64,000 nucleotides of DNA from Haliclona indistincta (lineage: Eukaryota > Porifera > Demospongiae > Haplosclerida > Chalinidae): the NCBI GenBank assembly GCA_964017065.1, contig OZ024790.1, positions 2,040,631-2,104,630 of the forward strand. The letters run 5' to 3'. Below, piece after piece: positions 31,073 through 41,924 of the stretch. The notes under the pieces were generated by a model. It made no database searches. It was not told where the DNA came from and was given only the letters and a program-made list of their open reading frames with translations. A program made the position numbers and the translations under genes. The number at the start of each line of letters is the position of its first letter. Position 1 is the stretch's first letter.

Positions 31073-31804
31073 ATGATCTCTCTTGAGTTATGGCGTGCTA
31101 AGATAGGACTGTTCAACTGTTCTCGTCCACCCAGCAGTTCTCTCTTTAATAAACTCCATCATCAACAGCAGTCCGTGGCTCAGGGCTGGTTTCTAGCTGG
31201 TGGTGGTGGTCGTGCTGGGCTGTTCTCTTTGTGTCACTCTCTGATAAGGCGCGCTCTCTTTTTGCTGCTCGTGGCAGTCATTACTCACCTCCTACTGTCA
31301 GCTGGTGACGTGGAACAAAACCCAGGACCTGTATTTAGAGGTATCTAGTACTTGGCCTATTAATGATCGGTTCACCATTGACTTACATGTTATTAATGCA
31401 ATGATCATGTCTTCAGTTTCCGTGCTTTATTTCTGTAGATGCTCAGCCAACTCTTCGAGAGTTGCAGTACATGTCCTACACTAGTGAGGACGGAAGAACT
31501 GTTCCCTTCGAACTCATGTATCGGATTAAACCACGACTAACACATCTGGCCATAGCTTTGGACTTTCCTCAGTACATCATAGATGACCTGGAAACTAAAC
31601 GAGATCCTGTGCTATATCTATTAGGTGGGTGGTTGAGAGGAAGCAACCAGCAGTATGATCTGAGACCACTGACCTGGGGAACACTGATCACTGCACTACA
31701 ACATGCTCATCTAATAGAGGAGGTCAAGATACTGAAGGAACATTTTGTAGCTGAACCTTCACCACGTCTCCCACAAGTAACTGAACGACCTGTATCATTA
31801 ACAA
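31073..31804 (+). CDS. 2A leader plus death-like domain, NLR N-terminus
   Basis: Exon 1 (31073-31340) starts MISLELWRAKIGLFNCSRPP. It contains a hydrophobic run ALFLLLVAVITHLLL and ends with the 2A motif GDVEQNPGP (DxExNPGP consensus), then VFR. A gtatct donor is in phase 1. Exon 2 (31439-31804) follows a ttctgtag acceptor in matching phase. It encodes a helical domain LTHLAIALDFPQYIIDDLE..PLTWGTLITALQHAHLIEE, which fits the death-fold pattern ('W..L..aL...gl...a..l'). It ends at a gtatgt donor, again in phase 1. 2A sequences make ribosomes skip the Gly-Pro bond. In sea-urchin and sponge NLRs, 2A leaders double as signal peptides, so the protein can be secretory or cytosolic. The rest of the gene must lie downstream. 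An upstream in-frame ATG at 30959 is less likely. Confidence 0.8.
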
Positions 31805-32935
31805 GTATGTAATTTCATGATTTAGTTGCTTACCTGTTGCAGGGGTTACATTTCCCATGCTAAATGACAGGGTTGTTTAAAGGCGTGTTCACATGGACTA
31901 TGCAAGGATCGAATGCGTATTCAATCCGGTTCGTCGGCATTCACATGAATCCGCTTAAAATCAATGCGCATCGAATGCGCATTGCGTTTAATCCACCTCT
32001 GGTGGTAGATTGAAAGTGGATTGGAAGCGAATTGAGACTTCAGCGTATGGGTGCACACCGTCGCGAGTCATTGCCAGAAATGCCGGGACATGGACTTTAA
32101 TTTTTCCGTATACTGTTCCGTATACTAACCTTAGTTAATGTATTACGGGAATTGAGAGCGACCTGAAAACACATCGCCCAAGGCCAACTAACGTCTGGAA
32201 AGCTTACGCCAACTAACGTCTGGAAAGCTTGAGACTCGTGGCTAACCTGCTGTATGCATAGCTTAGCGCTCGCACATGCGCTCTTTTTCCCCCGACGATC
32301 GTTAGCGCTCTCATTCTCGTAATACATTAATTAGTACGTGAATTTCGAGCATTTTCAAAATTTCTTACACGTTTTACCGGTTTGTGACAAAATTTGCGCC
32401 TTAGTTCGATCCGGATTGTTGCTCACAGCTATAAACAGACTTGCCTGATGCTTGTTTTAGCTCTGGTATAGACGTGCGCATATTTTTCCCCCAGAGGCAA
32501 AATTTGGTGATTTTTGTGCTGATAATTAGAAATTTCAAAATTCGGTATTCACTGATACTAGCTTTATCGTAGCTATCCTGCTTCAGCGATTCAGCACAGT
32601 CCTTCTAGCCAACTTCTTGTGCTTTCTGGATGTGTAGATGACTGTTAACACATCCTGGTGTGCAAAATATGAGAAAAACTGCTCATGTCCAAAAAATGTA
32701 TTAAATTTCTGGCAATGAGACAAAAGGCTCTTGATAGACTAGTAAGTAAACCTTCGTAATGGCCATTTGAAGCATCGTTGAAGAGCGCAGTGTAGCTTTT
32801 TGAACCGCGCAATTTGCTACATGTGAATACTCGTGATGCGCATTGAATTTGCTTCCAATTCGCATTGCCGGTTTTGGGGATACAATGCTTGTATACAAGC
32901 AACAACCTCCCAACAACTTTATATAAAATTATAGG
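31805..32935. other. Intron or intergenic DNA rich in inverted repeats
   Basis: Bases 31873-32000 hold repeated atgcgcatt motifs, seen again inverted near 32825-32870, so a decayed TIR element may span 31873-32840. Inside it, 32130-32335 is a smaller element with ends ttaatgtattacgggaattg and cattctcgtaatacattaa and a duplicated 22-bp segment (ccaactaacgtctggaaagc). No gene is seen. Confidence 0.5.
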
Positions 32936-33078
32936 TTAGATGACGAATCGATGCAACTACGGGATTTAGAGTGCCACAGAAACTGATGTATAGACGTCCC
33001 GAGCGCATAGCGCGAGAGTGTCTATTTCAGTTGCCAAGGCACTCCAAATCCCGTAGTTGCCGGTGATTCGATGTCTAA
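32936..33078. repeat. Palindromic element, family B copy 1
   Basis: Arms read ttagatgacgaatcgatgc, aactacgggatttagagtgc and their complements, with centre gtcccgagcgcatagcgcga. The flank acatggcaacaataaacaga follows. It is nearly the same as 59023-59165. Its outer ttaga.. ends and the following flank recall family A. Confidence 0.85.
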
Positions 33079-33205
33079 GGTATTTATACTACAGCTACAT
33101 GGCAACAATAAACAGACACCGATATTTTTTGAAAAACAGTGGTTGACGACCGTCCCTAAGCAACAAGTTCCTGCAGCATGAGCATTTCTTCTTACTTAAA
33201 AACAC

Positions 33206-35196
33206 CATAGGTTTATGAGACTACGTAACCAGGATTGGAAACGGAGCATGTGCATTGAAACACTCTGCGTCTGTTGCTAGGTGGATTTGCAATATGGCTG
33301 TCAGCTGCGCAGCAACTGTCAAATGACAAATGCTTAACCCTCCAACTGCGGACAGAAATTCTAACCTCTGTTTGTGTGGATTTGACTAACCTTTGTAACT
33401 ATTACACAGACAAACTAGTGCTATGATCACCGTTAATATGCAAAATCAACTTGCACAACTCGCGGGCTTATTGTCAATGACAAGTGCAGTTAACCATGCC
33501 TACTTGACGATCTGCCAACTGTTGTGTGCTAGAATGACTCTCACTGGAGCAAAAGACGCCGCTTCTTTGGTCAAAACACCATGTGTGGGACTAAGCTAGT
33601 GCATGTATGGCTGGTTTTTATGTTAAGATGCCCCAAGAGACCCAGTGGTGCTAGGTTTTCCCAGGGTGGGTCTGCCATCCCACCCCCAAGCGCCCTATTT
33701 TGCCTGCCGGCGAAATAACCTATCTTCGAATTTTGACACCCACTTCCTGTGACGTCAAACCTGCTAGGCAAAAGTAGTTGCCCGTCACTTGTGAAGGGTT
33801 AAAGGAGACACCTACACACATGGCAGATGCTGTGCGAACTAGGCACCAAAGGTGCTGATGCCTCGGTGGAATGCCACAATTTCACATACACAGTAAAGTT
33901 AAACTAGTACTGCAGCTGTTGTACCTTTCTGTACAGCAATCAGAATAATAGTTATGCAATCAGAAGCCAATCAGTGCTGACCACTAATTCAACTGGGCGT
34001 GTCTATAAAGTTCAATACGACGGAGATAGCGTCCATAGCTTGCTTACACAATTTCTTTAGAAATACGCTGCTATCCTGTGACTTATCAGAGTTTCTAGGC
34101 AGTCAACTGTGTCTACGGAGAACTCTAGATCATCAGCAACTACTGTAGCTCAAGCTCGAGCTGTAGGCCTTCGAGAGAATTTCGCTGGACCTACCAAGCT
34201 GTTTTGTAGTAAAAACGAACTCACTAGCTGTAAGGCAGTCAGCTATAAACTGTTTTGTCTTTAGAGGAGTCCAGATAGCCGGGAACAGCCATAGAGGTAA
34301 GCATCTCACGCCATAACTCACGAACGGAGCTTTAGAACCAACAATCTATCAGTACAGTTCCGAGCAAATAGCGATTTCTACCTGTGTTGCTGATATCAGC
34401 GCTTAGTTTTTAGCGTCCGATGCGCTATGCCGGCAACGGACAGAATGACACACACACACACACACCACGACTACTGTATGCCTCGTGGCTCCGCCCACCG
34501 AGGCATAATTAGCTTCACATGCTTGTTTGTGAGCTGATTAGCTTCACATGCTTGAGCGATTTTTCGTACTGTAACAGACCTTTATGCCTATAAACGAACG
34601 AGAAAGCCGGTATTTCACCGGCACACTGAATGCTACAAACAAATGCATCAATGGTACTATCCATTCAGTTGTATGAAACAATTGCCGATCTTTTAAACTG
34701 CTAGGCTGTCTTGGATCCCATGCAGTTGCTTGGTATTGTCCCAAAAGGGATTCCCATGAATTGGCTAAAAACAGGTAATTCTCTACCCTAGCAACAATTT
34801 TGTTCTACAAATTGCTAAATACTACACTACTTTATACAGCAGGCATTGGTTGACACGTAGAAACAACCAAGTAAACCACCAGAAGCTTCAGTAATTCACA
34901 GGAGGGATCCTTGCAAACGTGCTGTTTGTTTGGAGATGGAAAACTGCACGCAAAAGACTCTTTCATAGCAATCTCGGTTATAAGCTTTTACCATTGCTGA
35001 GAAGAGAGTGCATTGACTCTGAAAAGCTGGCTTGATTTCTTGAAGCGCCTTGAGCTTTCCAGCAAACGAGTCACAAAGGCCAAAAATCAGCCCAAAATTA
35101 CAATCGGATACGTAGTGCTTCACGAGGTTTGTACGCGTTGCTATTGATATCACACCATCGTTTCCAATCCCGGTTACATAGTCTCATAAATATATG
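33206..35196. mobile_element. 1.99-kb TIR transposon inserted in a family-B repeat
   Basis: Inverted termini of about 38 bp run catag.tttatgagacta and gtaaccaggattggaaacg on the left, matched by gtttccaatcccggttacat and agtctcataaatatatg on the right. Target duplications are aaaacac (33199-33205) and aaaacat (35197-35203). The homologous locus at 59279 (cgaaaacacgtgctgtg) is uninterrupted and shows the empty site. No transposase is recognisable inside. A CCTCGG-family element (33841-34508) is nested within it. Confidence 0.85.
33841..34508 (+). mobile_element. CCTCGG-family TIR element, nested copy
   Basis: Starts aggcaccaaaggtgctgatg and cctcggtgg, and ends gcctcgtggctccgcccacc and gaggcat. 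It matches the copy at 13111-13680 along most of its length (gtcaactgtg, ggagtccagatagccgg, ctcacgccataactca). Non-coding. Confidence 0.75.
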
Positions 35197-35338
35197 AAAA
35201 CATGTGCTGTGAACCGACAGCCACACCATCAAACGCCGGTTTGCGTTACACGTGGCAATGGCTGACCTTGGACTCCAACGAACGGTTAGAATGATAGTTA
35301 CTAGAGTTCAGCAACCTTTGTACGTGCTGTGTGCGTTT

Positions 35339-35705
35339 ATTATGCCTCGGTGAGTGGAGCCACGAGGCATACAGTATCGTGCATGTCTGTCTGTCTGTAT
35401 GTCTGTCCGCTCTAGTAGACTATTTCTGAAAGACGGCAAAGAATCAGCTGGTGGTAAGTGCAATATTGACATAACATGTCAATAGCTCGAACTTGATGGT
35501 CTTAGATTTTTGAATTAAAGCTTTGTTTGTGAGTTATGGCGTGGTTTACTTTGTTTACCGTTGCTGGTGATCTGGACTTCTCCGAAGTCGAATGTGTCCA
35601 TGGTTAACTGGCTAGCAGATTGTAGATTTGATCTGGACTACAGGATAGTATGGTGGGTCCGGATAAAATTCAGCAAAAACCTGCTACAAGCATGGCTGTG
35701 TGCTT
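35339..35705 (-). mobile_element. CCTCGG-family TIR element, inverted copy
   Basis: Begins tatgcctcggtgagtggagc and cacgaggcatac. Continuing, it is the reverse complement of 12245-12515 (gagttatggcgtgg, cttctccgaagtcgaatgtg). It lies just beyond the 33206-35196 insertion and the repeat it interrupts. Confidence 0.75.
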
Positions 35706-35740
35706 TTCTTTTTCCTCTTTCCTTTCCTCTTTCCTTAACA

Positions 35741-35935
35741 AAAATGATAGAGTGTATTGAAAGAAGATTTAAAATTAATAAAGGATTGTAACAATAGCAG
35801 TGTAATGCTACCTCCCTAAATTAACTGCTTTCGATAGTTGTGGTTAATTTGATAGGGAGGTAGCATCCTTTATTAATTTTAAATCTTGTTTCATACTTTT
35901 TCGATACACTCTTTCATTTTTGTTAAAATGTTTTA
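35741..35935. repeat. 195-bp inverted repeat
   Basis: Arms contain aagatttaaaattaataaag and its complement, with atgctacctccctaaattaa and ttaatttgatagggaggtag near the centre. It is a MITE-like foldback. Confidence 0.7.
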
Positions 35936-37166
35936 TTACTCATTAATAAGTGGTCACTTACCATGAATATTAATGACTTGTTGCATTTTCGCAACATTTC
36001 AGTGCTCAAAGGGATATAACCTAATCTCAGGTTGTAACAAGGATGTTACAGTTTCAAATTAATGGTTTTGATATGAGCGGATTGTGAAGAGATGCTGGTC
36101 GAAGCACGTTAGCTAGCGATAACTCTGCATCTACAATAAAATTCGAAAACCGGCTTTGCCAGTCTCTAGGTAGCTATCCTGTCTAGCTGCATACCGTGTT
36201 GTAGCGAGCCCGTGACGACTTCCTTTGTTAAAAAAATACGCCTCGTTTCTTCGTGCACCTCGTCTCGTTCTCTGGTAGTGCGCATCAAGTTACCTCTTCT
36301 GTGCAACATAAAATCTAGTCTATGCTCTAACTTCATACGGTGAGCTTTTTTCGTTAAAAGTAACGTCTGTATTATCAAAAGCGTTTCTTTCCAGCAACTG
36401 TGCTCTTCTGAGTGGGCAGTAACCTGCTGTGGTCTATGAATATCATGACTATTAACAATGTGTGCTAGACCCTCGTTCGACGCACTCCACCCCCCCATCG
36501 TCACTGATTCGCTCGCGTCGATAGAGGGTCCCATAGCTCGCTAGACTAGAAACAACCTTGACAGTTTTGCATTGGTTGTCACTGCATGTTGCTTGATATT
36601 ATTTGTACTCCTCCATCGACACTCAGGGGAGTATGAAGATAGTTCACGAAAGAGGCGGCGCCTAGACGATGCTGCAGTTCTTGATGGTATGTAGCATTTG
36701 GTTGACATGCATGTTATCTGATATTGATTTGATTGTGCAAAGTTTGTAGCTAAAATTAATGTTGCCAGCTAGGCTTGAGCAAAAATTCATCTTTGTTGTA
36801 ATCTGTTGCAAGTAAGAGTAGAGAGGTATTTAGATTCGCTTTAATGGTGAAATTATAAACAGTGGACAAAGATCACAATTTGGGTGCTGATGCACATATC
36901 ACATAATTACTAGAGGCAGATTGGATTTCACTTCAATTTAATGCATATTGAATCTGCTCTGATTACATTGCTTGCATGCACCATTCATACTGCAAACTAC
37001 AAAACCCCTTATAACCGCACTATGGTATGGGTGTATCACAACTGTGCATGTCACACGTACCTGCTATTTTCTTCTCAGCCTAGACGTCAGTGTGCGCTAG
37101 AGGATACATAGAAAACTACCTTGCTCATATCACCACATTGGTGGGCAGCAGGTTCAATTATATATA
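35936..37166. other. Stretch without a supported gene
   Basis: A 122-codon minus ORF (36534-36166) is present but has no recognisable motif and low-complexity basic composition, so I do not call it a gene. Nothing else is identified. Confidence 0.4.
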
Positions 37167-38254
37167 TGTTAGGCGCAAAGCGTCGATTAGGACAATCCAC
37201 GGATTGCCCTGCGCAAAGTATGGATCTATGCTTTGCGCGACAATCCACGGATTGCCCGCTTAAACCGTGGATCGCGCGAATCAAAGGGCTCAAAGCATGG
37301 ATTTGGTCAAACCATGGATTCGAGCTGGAAGATACATGTATACCTAATGATCCTAGTCTACTGCAGTACCATGCATGGATTCAGTTGCCGCCAAACCATA
37401 GATTCGTGCTGGGATTGCGATATCATCTATAAGAAATTGGTCCTACTGTCGTGTTAGTGCACAGTGCTGCATGCTCTCAAAGTAATTATAATTATTAATA
37501 GTTGTTCAACAGATGCTTTATTGATGCTAAAGCCCATAAAAAGCCGCAACAATTTGCTCTTCTTGTGTTGTTGGATTTTTTGGCATAGAGCTAGGATCAT
37601 CACCTGCAGTCAAAGAATGTACATAATCAATAATTAATCAGTTCGTGGACATTAACTGACCTCTTTAAAGAGCACATCCAGAGCTAACCGAAACTCTTGA
37701 TTCTCGGTTACCCCCTTAACTTGAAGAGGTATGCATGCATGCTGTAACAATGCACATTATTTACTCTTTAATAGATGTGTCAGATGAATCATCAGCTGGT
37801 CTCATTTGTGAAGATTGTTGTACATAGGCTCTTTTGTACCGCACAACAAACCTTTTTCTGTGGCTTAGCTGGCAAACACAGAACGTTCGACAGACCAAGA
37901 ACTGGGTAGTCCATCAACAAAAAACCGCGCGACTTAACCCAGAATTTAAAATGCACACTGGTCTCCCCGGCATCACCCGAAAGATAAGCCACTATCTCTG
38001 CTCCTCTACTCCTGGTCAGCACTTTACTCCCTGTCTTCTTTGTCTGCACGAAGGAACTATTAACAAAAGCCTCAAACGCCTCTCTGTCAACCATGGCCGC
38101 GGATCGGTAGACCTTGCAATAGCAGCTGGAAACGATTGTTCTGAAACACGTGTCTGAATCGAGAACAATCCGTGGATTGGCTGCGCAAAGCGTAGATCCA
38201 TACTTTGCACAGGGCAATCCGTGGATTGTCCAAATCGACGCTTTGCGCCTAACA
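37167..38254. mobile_element. 1.09-kb TIR element with palindromic iterons
   Basis: The ends are tgttaggcgcaaagcgtcga and the complement tcgacgctttgcgcctaaca, with about 90 bp of inverted similarity. Flanks are tata on each side. Both arms contain iterated dyads aatccacggatt / aatccgtggatt and gcgcaaagtatggatc. The centre encodes a protein on the minus strand. The TGT..ACA ends, 4-bp flank and encoded domain suggest a Ginger-type integrase transposon derivative. Confidence 0.7.
37792..38094 (-). CDS. KRBA2/Ginger-like integrase N-terminal fragment
   Basis: The 101-codon minus ORF starts MVDREAFEAFVNSSFVQTKK. It continues VLTRSRGAEIVAYLSG and HFKFWVKSRGFLLMDYPVLG, ending with basic residues. 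The 'F.FWV..+GF.L......G....L..P' block is what I associate with the N-terminal region that precedes the H2C2 finger and DDE core in KRBA2-type and Ginger-type integrases. Those catalytic parts are missing, so this is an internal-deletion derivative. It could be a domesticated small protein, but nothing here shows that. The frame also continues upstream of the chosen ATG to 38283 through the terminal repeat. Confidence 0.4.
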   Translation of the reverse strand: MVDREAFEAFVNSSFVQTKKTGSKVLTRSRGAEIVAYLSGDAGETSVHFKFWVKSRGFLLMDYPVLGLSNVLCLPAKPQKKVCCAVQKSLCTTIFTNETS

Positions 38255-38746
38255 TATATACATGTATGTATAATTGAGCGCACTAAAACGTACTTTGCAC
38301 CAATTTTTTTGCAGGCCTGACTTCAGTTGATTTACAAGGTGTGCTATTATATAGCACTACTCACTGCAGCGCTCTTGGTCGAGTAGCATGTATTGTTGTA
38401 AAGCAGTTTTTACTGTTCCGAGAAGAGAATGAAAGCTGGATAAAGCAGTAAACGTGATCATCAGTTGGTACAGAAAACGCTGTTGCTTTCAAAGAGGTTC
38501 TGTTATATAAGACTATGCAATGACTTGCTGTTTTTGTAGCTTGCACAGCTACTTTATGTAATTTTTTCACTGAACTGGCTTAACCCTTTATGCCCTAATG
38601 TCGCGATTTGGCGTCATACATACTTCAGACACCATATCTTTATCCAAAAGTGCTAAAAATAAAATTGTTATGAAATTAAGCTAAATTGAAGACTACAAAC
38701 AACCGTACAAAATCCAGTGGTTTTTGGCACGCCCCTCTGCTAAACA
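38255..38746. other. Spacer between two transposons
   Basis: No gene is seen. ttaaccctttatgccctaat at 38580 looks like one end of a TTAA-type element, but no partner end was found. Confidence 0.35.
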
Positions 38747-38933
38747 TACCATAGGGCGGTATTTTTCCGTGGTGTACAATTTTCGCGACAGCAATAATTC
38801 GCAAAATTTATTTTCGTTTTGACTCGAGGGAGAGGCCACACCCAGACCACACCCGTTAATTATTGAGCAGGCCGTATAGCATGCACTGCATGGGTGAAGC
38901 CACACGTGAACCAGCTGACGCCTAGCTAGGACC

Positions 38934-39920
38934 ATGGGAGAAGAAAGATTTGTAGTCGAAACAGTGGTGAGAGGATACCACGTATACAAAGATATATGGA
39001 AACCAAGACTTGGTGAATATCTGCAGTGTGAGATGGAGTTCGGGAATATTCACGATCCATATGCCGTGGCTGTAGTGCGTTGCGATGAAGCAGAAGTAGT
39101 TAGGCATGTACCACGCAAGATCTCTTCTCTGTGGTACTTTTTCTTCATTAAAAGGAAAGGTACCATCATTTGCCAGTGACAGGCAAACGACGCCGATCAG
39201 TAGACTTACCTCAAGGCAGTCTGGAAGTGCCATGCACTTTGACATTCAGTGGAAACAGCACAGAGATTAGAAAAGTGAAAACGCTCTTCGATAAAGCGCC
39301 AGCTGCAAATATTGAGCCGCCTGCCAAGAAAGCTAAAACTGATGAAAAAGCAGACGTTATTTCGAGCAGTGATTCTGAAGATGACGATGGCTTTGAAGAT
39401 GAGGTTTGGCTACAGTATCATGGCTGTTTGCTCACTGAGTGTGATAAAATAACGTGAATCAAATGATCTTCTCTCTGATTTGGATATCAACTATGCGCAA
39501 ATACTACTGCATCACCAGTTTCCTTCTGCTCAAGGACTGCGGAACACGCTTTTTCAAGACAAAGAACTACGAAAGATTGAGCGAGGAATACAGATAATCC
39601 ATGACAGGAAAAACCATTGGATCGTTGCTTCTACGATTGGTTCTGACAACACAGTATATGTCTATGATTCTATCTTTCGAGTTGTGGTAAATGCAACCAA
39701 GAAAGTGATTAGGAATGCTTTTATTGCCTCAGAAATTGAAATCGTGAAAACACAGAAACAGAGAGGTTCTAAAGATTGTGGATTATTTGCCATTGCTTAT
39801 GCAACTGCTCTGCTGAATGAAATCGATGTGTCCAATATTAAATTTCATCAAAGCAAAATGAGAGAGCACCTTTTATCATGCTTTGTTAATAAGAGTGTAA
39901 CTCCCTTTCCTCTGCTGTAA
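38934..39920 (+). pseudogene. HIRAN domain-Ulp1 (C48) peptidase fusion, frameshifted
   Basis: Segment 1 (38934-39177) reads MGEERFVVETVVRGYHVY, then LGEYLQCEMEFGNIHDPYAV, the HIRAN pattern with a conserved 'N..D..AVAV'. One missing base near 39174 moves the reading to segment 2, ending in the acidic linker SSSDSEDDDGFEDE. A second shift near 39455 leads to segment 3 (to 39920), a Ulp1/SENP-type cysteine protease C-terminus. Its putative triad is His in KNHWIVAST, Asp in VYVYDS and Cys in SKDCGLFAIAYAT. HIRAN domains bind DNA 3' ends, and Ulp1 peptidases cleave SUMO-like conjugates. Ulp1-like genes are known cargo of several eukaryotic DNA transposons. It is convergent with the transposase on the opposite strand. 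Confidence 0.65.
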
Positions 39921-40731
39921 TTGTAAAAGCATGCTGCAATTTCCTATGTTGTAAGAATACAAGTTTTTGAAAATAATTATTATTGACAAAAACTAAAACC
40001 ATAACAAATCTAAAACAATTATGCTAGCAAGTCTAGATGATTCCTGCTCCTCTGAACCCATTGATGATAATGGAAGGGTTAGCCTTGATGTAGTCAACTG
40101 TGTTCATTAGCCAGGTAGCTCCAAGAGGTTTCATCACAGCCATGCTGAGATCCACTAGTTTGTCTTTTCCACCAATCTGCTTGGAAACTTGAGTAGCATA
40201 CCAGTTTTGAAACTGACTGCGAAGGTTTTCTTTTACAGCCTTGTTTACGCTAACATCAAGTGGTTGTAACCTGTCAGTACAATTAGCTGGAACAATGACT
40301 AAGCAAATGTTGTGGGTATCGACTATGGACAGAATGTTAATTTGATGTGCACTGGCCTTTAAATCTGTCAAATATCACAAGTGCTGGGTGATTTTCTGCC
40401 AGTGACAATTCTCGTCGTTGCTGTTTGATATACGGCACGAATACACTCTCCAAATGAAGCTCCGTAGTCTTCTCATTTGCCCAATGGTTCTCAGTGAATG
40501 TGACATTCCAATCATCAGGAAACTTGTTGGGAGGAAGACATCGCGTTGTTTTACCAGCATATAATGATTTGAGGTGGAAGGAAGTACCAGCTAGCGATGC
40601 AGCAAATACCACCGTAATTTGCCTTTTGTCACCTAAACCAGCAACCTCGATCCGCTTGGAGCCTCCTTTTGCCATCGTCCAGTTACTCACAGGCACATAG
40701 TTGATACCTGTGTGATCCCAGTTGATCACTA

Positions 40732-41924
40732 CAGTGTTCCACACGAAGAGAAGCAAAAATCTATTTTTTACATTTTGGTTCATATCTCAGGAACCAAGTG
40801 TCCTATGATCATGTTGCAGGTACCATTATGATCCTCTATCCTTACTGAACACCCTGGTTCATATGGCTTCGCGTCACGTGACATAGGCGTGTCACAACAT
40901 GGCGCCGTATCACACCCACTGGAATGACAGTTTTAGGTTAGGATTTCCAGAACTACTGCTAGTTAAGATTTCTTAAAGCTGCATTACAACTATCACCTAG
41001 GGCTCTAACCTTCAGGCAAGTGTCCGGCTTGAACTAGCGTTAGTTCGGCAACGGGAACCGAAAGATGGATTTCGTGACAAGCCAAAACTTTAGGTATGGG
41101 AAATCCGATTCCGTGTGAGTTAAGCTCCAATACTTGGAGACTGCACAGCCAATACATCCATCCACACTTTGCCGCACACTAAGCGTCCCTAGAAATATTC
41201 ACAGCGACAAACGAGACTCTTCTCTGCACGAGTGCCGTTTTCTTGCCGCCATTTTGCGATTTTAATGGATTTTGTGATGTCACACGTTGGTTATGAGCAT
41301 GTGTTGCATCATAACTAGTACACTGATTCAATGTGTTTCAATAGTTATGATGTTTTACACAGCCAACAATTATTATGCGTTACATCACAAAAATCCATTA
41401 AAATCGCAAGATGGCGGCAAGAAAACGGCACTCGTGCAGAGAAGAGTCTCGTTTGTCGCTGTGAACATTTCTAGGGACGCTTAGTGTGCGGCAAAGTGTG
41501 GATGGATGTATTAGCTGTGCAGTCTCCAAGTATTGGAGCTTAACTCACACGGAATCGGATTTCCCATACCTGGCTTGTCTCGAAATCCATCTTTTTGTTC
41601 CCGTTGCCGAACTAACGCTAGTTCAAGCCGGACACTTGCCTGAAGGTTAGAGCCCTAGGTGATAGTTGTAATGCAGCTTTAAGAAATCTTAACTAGCAGT
41701 AGTTCTGGAAATCCTAACCTAAAACTGTCATTCCAGTGGGTGTGATACGCCGCCATGTTGTGACACGCCTATGTTACGTGATGCGAAGCCATATGAACCA
41801 GGGTGTTCAGTAAGGATAGAGGATCATAATGGTACCTGCAACATGATCATAGGACACTTGGTTCCTGAGATATGAACCAAAATGTAAAAAAAAAGATTTT
41901 TGCTCCTCTTCGTGTGGAACACTG
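40732..41924. mobile_element. 1.19-kb foldback element, arms about 545 bp
   Basis: Almost the entire element is one inverted repeat. The left arm is 40732-41280 and the right arm 41382-41924, with a loop of about 100 bases. Ends are cagtgttccacacgaagag and ctcttcgtgtggaacactg. TA flanks at 40730-40731 and 41925-41926. Arms differ by only occasional bases. There is no coding capacity. It sits inside the transposase, and removing it with one TA leaves that frame continuous. Confidence 0.95.

Noticed and set aside
36166..36534. 122-codon minus ORF
   Set aside because: No domain, no splice context and no paralogue was seen. Its length alone is not persuasive in this window.
38580..38600. piggyBac-type element starting ttaaccctttatgccc
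   Set aside because: No matching inverted end with TTAA was found in the expected distance, so the element cannot be bounded.
40374..40783. Independent small genes on either strand in 40.37-40.78 kb
   Set aside because: The plus-strand ORF is a shadow. The minus reading is part of the interrupted DDE_1 transposase.
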